DNA of 8,703 nucleotides from Akkermansia muciniphila (GTDB lineage Bacteria; Verrucomicrobiota; Verrucomicrobiia; Verrucomicrobiales; Akkermansiaceae): NCBI GenBank assembly GCA_945870545.1, contig CAMBTF010000052.1, positions 1 through 8,703 on the forward strand, written 5' to 3'. Positions 6,201 through 8,703 of the stretch are shown here, in pieces. The notes under the pieces are model-generated. The model saw only the letters and a list, made by a program, of their open reading frames with translations, made no database searches and was not told the DNA's origin. The position numbers and the translations under genes are program-made. How positions within the stretch are numbered: the first letter of the stretch is position 1; every line of letters starts with the position of its first letter.

Positions 6201-7912
6201 TCAACGCCCTCATCGCCCGCCTGCGCAACACCCAGCCCGGCGTCCAGCTCATCTCCCCTCCCCCTCACCACGACATCTACTCCATCGAGGATCTCGCCCA
6301 GCTTATCCACGACCTGAAGGAAGTAAACCCGACCGCGCGAGTTACGGTGAAACTAGTAGCTGAGGCGGGCGTCGGCACGGTCGCCGCCGGGGTCGCCAAA
6401 GCCTCCGCTGACAACATCCTCATCTCCGGCCACGATGGCGGCACCGGAGCCTCACCGCTTTCCTCCACGAAGCACGCTGGTTCGCCCTGGGAGCTCGGCC
6501 TTTCCGAGGCGCAGCAGACCCTCATCATCAATAACCTCCGCGACCGCGTCACCCTCCGCACCGACGGCGGGATCAAGAACGGCAAGGACGTTGTCATCGC
6601 CGCCATCCTCGGCGCAGAGCAGTTCAATTTCGGCACCACCGCCATGATCGCCATGGGCTGCGTGTATGTCCGGAAATGCCACCTCAACACCTGCCCTGTC
6701 GGCATCGCCACCACGGATCCGAAGTTCCGCGCGAAGTTCAAGGGCACGCCCGAAATGGTCATCAACTATTTCAACGCCGTCGCAGAAGAAGCACGCACCA
6801 TCATGGCGCGGCTCGGTGTCCGCACTCTCGACGAGCTGATCGGCCGCCCCGAATTCCTCACCCAGCGCGAGGTGCCCGGCCACCCGAAGGCGAACACCCT
6901 GGATTTCTCCCGTCTCCTCAAGGACGTCGTCCCCGCCGTCGCGGAAGCCACCGGGAAACCCGCCACGGAAATCCCCCGCATCCGCACCAAGGAGCGCAAC
7001 GACGGCATCGCCAAGCCCGCCCTGGACATCGCGATCCTCGCCGATATCGTGGCGGCGATCTCCGGTCGCCGTCTTTCTTCCACACCAGAATACGGCGCCG
7101 AAGCCATCAGCACGGAAGTCATGGAAGCCATCCAGCTCCTCCCGGATCGTCCGCCCGTTTCCCTCGATTACAACGTCGTCAACACCGACCGCAACATCGG
7201 CACCCGCTTGTCGGGACGCATCGCGGAAACCTTCGGAAACCATGGCCTCCCGCCCGGTGCGATCCACATCACCTGCCGCGGCAGCGCGGGCCAATCCTTC
7301 GGCACCTTCCTCGTCTCCGGTGTCACCCTCGAACTCATCGGCGAGGCGAATGACTACGTCGGCAAAGGCATGGCCGCTGGCGAAATCATCCTCCGCGTCT
7401 GCCCCACCGCCACCTTCGAGGCCGCGAAAAACTCCATCGCCGGCAACACCTGCCTCTACGGAGCCACCGGCGGCAGCCTATTCGCCAACGGCCGCACCGG
7501 CGAGCGCTTCGCCGTCCGCAACTCCGGAGCCACCGCCATCGTCGAGGGCGTCGGCGATCACGGCTGCGAATACATGACCAACGGCACCGTCGTCATTCTC
7601 GGCAAGACCGGCAAAAACTTCGGCGCCGGCATGTCCGGCGGCAGCGCCTTCGTCTATGACGTGGACGGGAAATTCCAATCCCGCGTCAACACCGAGATGG
7701 TCGTAGCCATGCCCGTCCGCCGCCCCCAGGACATCGCCGAGGTGAAATCCCTTATCGAGCTCCACCAGGAAAAAACCGGCTCCCAACAAGCCGCCACCCT
7801 TCTCGCCGATTGGGAAAACACCACCCGCAAGCTCGTCCGCGTCATCGCCAAGGAACGCGCCGAACTCGAGGCCGCCGAGGAGCAGCACGAGGCCGCCTCC
7901 ACACCGAAGTAG
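3248..7912 (+). CDS. gltB: Glutamate synthase, large (alpha) subunit
   Basis: This cytoplasmic iron-sulfur flavoenzyme takes the amide nitrogen of glutamine and transfers it to 2-oxoglutarate, giving two glutamates; with glutamine synthetase it forms the main ammonium assimilation route. The 1554-residue chain has the full domain order. The class II (Ntn) glutaminase domain begins at C27 in EHDNCGMG, so a 26-residue propeptide should be removed; [24 protein letters not shown] (H255-N256-G257) is its oxyanion region. The central domain lies at about 470-775 ([14 protein letters not shown] near 510). The FMN domain is at about 880-1230, with [10 protein letters not shown] (from S1003) and [13 protein letters not shown]. 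C1138-x5-C1144-x4-C1149 binds the 3Fe-4S cluster. The GXGXG domain is at about 1335-1490. The ATG has a pyrimidine-rich upstream region and no Shine-Dalgarno sequence. No gltD (NADPH-binding small subunit) is adjacent: it is either encoded elsewhere or the enzyme is ferredoxin-dependent, which I cannot decide from the sequence. Confidence 0.98.
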   Translation: [1554 protein letters not shown]

Positions 7913-7921
7913 CCTATGGAG

Positions 7922-7940
7922 AAGGGGATTGCATCCCCTT
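7922..7940. terminator. Hairpin after gltB, possible shared terminator of convergent genes
   Basis: AAGGGGAT (7922-7929) and ATCCCCTT (7933-7940) form a perfect 8-bp stem with a 3-base loop, 9 bases after the gltB stop. Only two or three T follow on either strand, so it is a poor match to a classic intrinsic terminator. It sits between two convergent genes (gltB and the acetyltransferase), where a bidirectional terminator would be expected. Confidence 0.55.
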
Positions 7941-8017
7941 TGCGGAGGATCGGGGGCGCGCACTTGAGAAAAGAACCGGGGTTGGAATGAATGTGAATCA
8001 TGCGAACTCGGGACGGG

Positions 8018-8506
8018 TCAACCGTCGCTCTCCATGCGCTTGTTCTGTTGGTTTAATTCTTTGGATAAGGTGAGTTCCCGCACAAGGTCACCGTCATCCA
8101 GAATCTCTCCCGTGTGCTCAAATCCTAGCTTCTCGTAAAGCGATGATGCAATCGTATTGCTTGGTTTGTGCATCGTGCGGATTCTCTTGGCGCCTAAGGT
8201 CTCAATTTCGCCGATAGCGAGTCGCACTGCCGCAAACCCGAAACCATTCCCTTGGTGTGCGACATCGACCATCAACCGAAAGATCCAATAAAGCTGAAAG
8301 TCTTCCAGCTCGTCTTCGTGACAATAAGCCAGCATGCCGACAAGCAAGTCATCATCGTAAATGGCACGGAGATGAAAGTGTGGCTCGAACTTCGACTGAG
8401 CGATCGTCGCCATGTTGCTCGCAACAAACTGCTCTTGACCATCGCCCAACTCAAGACGGCCACAGGCTGCCCAATTGTCTAGATCTACTGGCCGTAGAGT
8501 GATCAT
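8018..8506 (-). CDS. GNAT family N-acetyltransferase (polyamine acetyltransferase-like)
   Basis: The 162-residue protein is a single GNAT domain that would transfer an acetyl group from acetyl-CoA to an amine. Motif A is visible as RLMVDVAHQGNGFGFAAV (77-94), with Q85-G-N-G88-F-G90 matching the Q/RxxGxG/A acetyl-CoA pyrophosphate loop. Motif B is N117-x6-Y124-EKLGF, with the usual general-acid tyrosine. The N-terminal part (ITLRPVDLDNW, QEQFVASN) recalls the diamine/spermidine acetyltransferases of the BltD/PaiA type, but the substrate cannot be fixed. GC over 8041-8460 is 50% by hand count, against about 63% in gltB, which suggests recent acquisition. The C-terminal tail NQQNKRMESDG lies outside the domain and is encoded by a motif that recurs upstream of the gene. 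The ATG at 8506 has only a weak AAGAA before it. It is convergent with gltB and appears to be transcribed alone. Confidence 0.9.
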   Translation of the reverse strand: MITLRPVDLDNWAACGRLELGDGQEQFVASNMATIAQSKFEPHFHLRAIYDDDLLVGMLAYCHEDELEDFQLYWIFRLMVDVAHQGNGFGFAAVRLAIGEIETLGAKRIRTMHKPSNTIASSLYEKLGFEHTGEILDDGDLVRELTLSKELNQQNKRMESDG

Positions 8507-8524
8507 TTCTTAGATAGAAGGATA

Positions 8525-8587
8525 GAGTGGTGGCACGCCGATGGGAAGCTACGAATTCAGGGGGCGGGCGGCACGGCGTTGCCACTC
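8525..8587. repeat. Imperfect inverted repeat upstream of the acetyltransferase, attC-like
   Basis: GAG-TGG-TGGCA-CGCCG (8525-8540) pairs with CGGCG-T-TGCCA-CTC (8574-8587): two 5-bp blocks and a 3-bp block separated by a one-base bulge on one arm and a three-base bulge on the other, around a 33-base loop. Stems with unpaired bases on one arm are typical of integron attC sites. It ends 18 bases before the acetyltransferase start codon. The conserved core triplet context (GTTRRRY) is not seen, so this is a degenerate or chance resemblance. Confidence 0.4.
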
Positions 8588-8598
8588 ATGGCTTGTGT

Positions 8599-8615
8599 GT
8601 GCCCAGCATGGGCAC
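8599..8615. other. Perfect small hairpin
   Basis: GTGCCC (8599-8604) and GGGCAC (8610-8615) form a perfect 6-bp stem with a 5-base loop, just before the T-arm-like sequence. Read as a 5-bp anticodon stem with a 7-base loop it would have A instead of the invariant T33, so it is not an anticodon arm. No T-run follows; function unknown. Confidence 0.4.
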
Positions 8616-8623
8616 GTTGTAAA

Positions 8624-8652
8624 TGGGGTTCAAGTCCCCTGTAGAAATACCA
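8624..8652 (+). other. tRNA T-arm-like fragment
   Basis: GGGG (8625-8628), TTCAAGT (8629-8635) and CCCC (8636-8639) form a 4-bp stem with a 7-base loop that fully matches the tRNA T-loop consensus GTTCRANYC. A CCA follows at 8650-8652, one base further than a tRNA 3' end would have it. No matching 5' acceptor strand, D-arm or anticodon arm is found upstream, so this is not a complete tRNA. It could be a tRNA 3'-end remnant such as an old integration site, or chance. Confidence 0.35.
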
Positions 8653-8703
8653 GAAATGAAACGAAACCACTACCAGAGGCCAAGCGCGGAAGGGCGACCG
8701 ACC

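Noticed and set aside
8012..8026. GACGG/CCGTC hairpin overlapping the acetyltransferase stop codon as a terminator
   Set aside because: The stem is only 5 bp and no T-run follows; the stronger hairpin at 7922-7940 is the better candidate.
8572..8652. Possible complete tRNA ending in the T-arm-like sequence
   Set aside because: No 5' acceptor strand pairs with the expected 3' strand, the upstream hairpin loop lacks T33, and the CCA is one base out of place.
8656..8703. Start of a plus-strand gene (MKRNHYQRPS...) open to the window end
   Set aside because: Only 16 codons are visible, there is no ribosome binding site and no recognisable motif; it cannot be supported from this window.

Overview
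The window is GC-rich (about 63% in the gltB coding lines I counted by hand) and looks like chromosome from a Gram-negative-type bacterium. The gene families, the high GC, an unusually long first periplasmic loop in TatC and the weak use of Shine-Dalgarno sequences suggest a member of the Verrucomicrobia or a neighbouring PVC lineage. This is an inference; the window has no rRNA or other decisive marker.

Left part (1-2901, all minus strand). Reading in the direction of transcription, the order is: a secreted M15-type zinc peptidase-like protein with a twin-arginine-like signal (2901-2146), a CDP-alcohol phosphatidyltransferase of the PgsA type (2089-1481), pantothenate synthetase PanC (1477-638), and the N-terminal part of the Tat translocase subunit TatC (578 to beyond base 1). 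pgsA and panC are 3 bases apart, and the panC ribosome binding site lies in the last pgsA codons, so they are very probably co-transcribed and translationally coupled. The other gaps are 56 and 59 bases. The cluster mixes membrane lipid synthesis, coenzyme A precursor synthesis and protein export; the peptidase-like protein may be a client of the Tat system.

Middle (2902-3247). A 346-base divergent intergenic region separates the peptidase from gltB. It holds a weak sigma70-like promoter candidate for gltB and a GC-rich stretch that is open on both strands but resembles no protein I know.

Main gene (3248-7912, plus strand). This is a complete 1554-residue glutamate synthase large subunit (gltB) with its Ntn-type glutaminase cysteine, FMN-domain motifs, the three cysteines of the 3Fe-4S cluster and the GXGXG domain. 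No gltD follows; a perfect 8-bp hairpin sits 9 bases after the stop.

Right part (7913-8703). A minus-strand GNAT acetyltransferase (8506-8018) has clearly lower GC (about 50%). It is flanked on both sides by similar short motifs in the same orientation, and an imperfect inverted repeat lies just before its start, which together resemble a degenerate integron-type cassette. Next to this is a perfect tRNA T-arm-like hairpin without a complete tRNA. This right end is the only part that looks accessory. I see no convincing undescribed multi-gene system; the best leads are the cassette-like flanks, the T-arm fragment, the TatC loop extension and the heptamer tract at the pgsA/panC junction.
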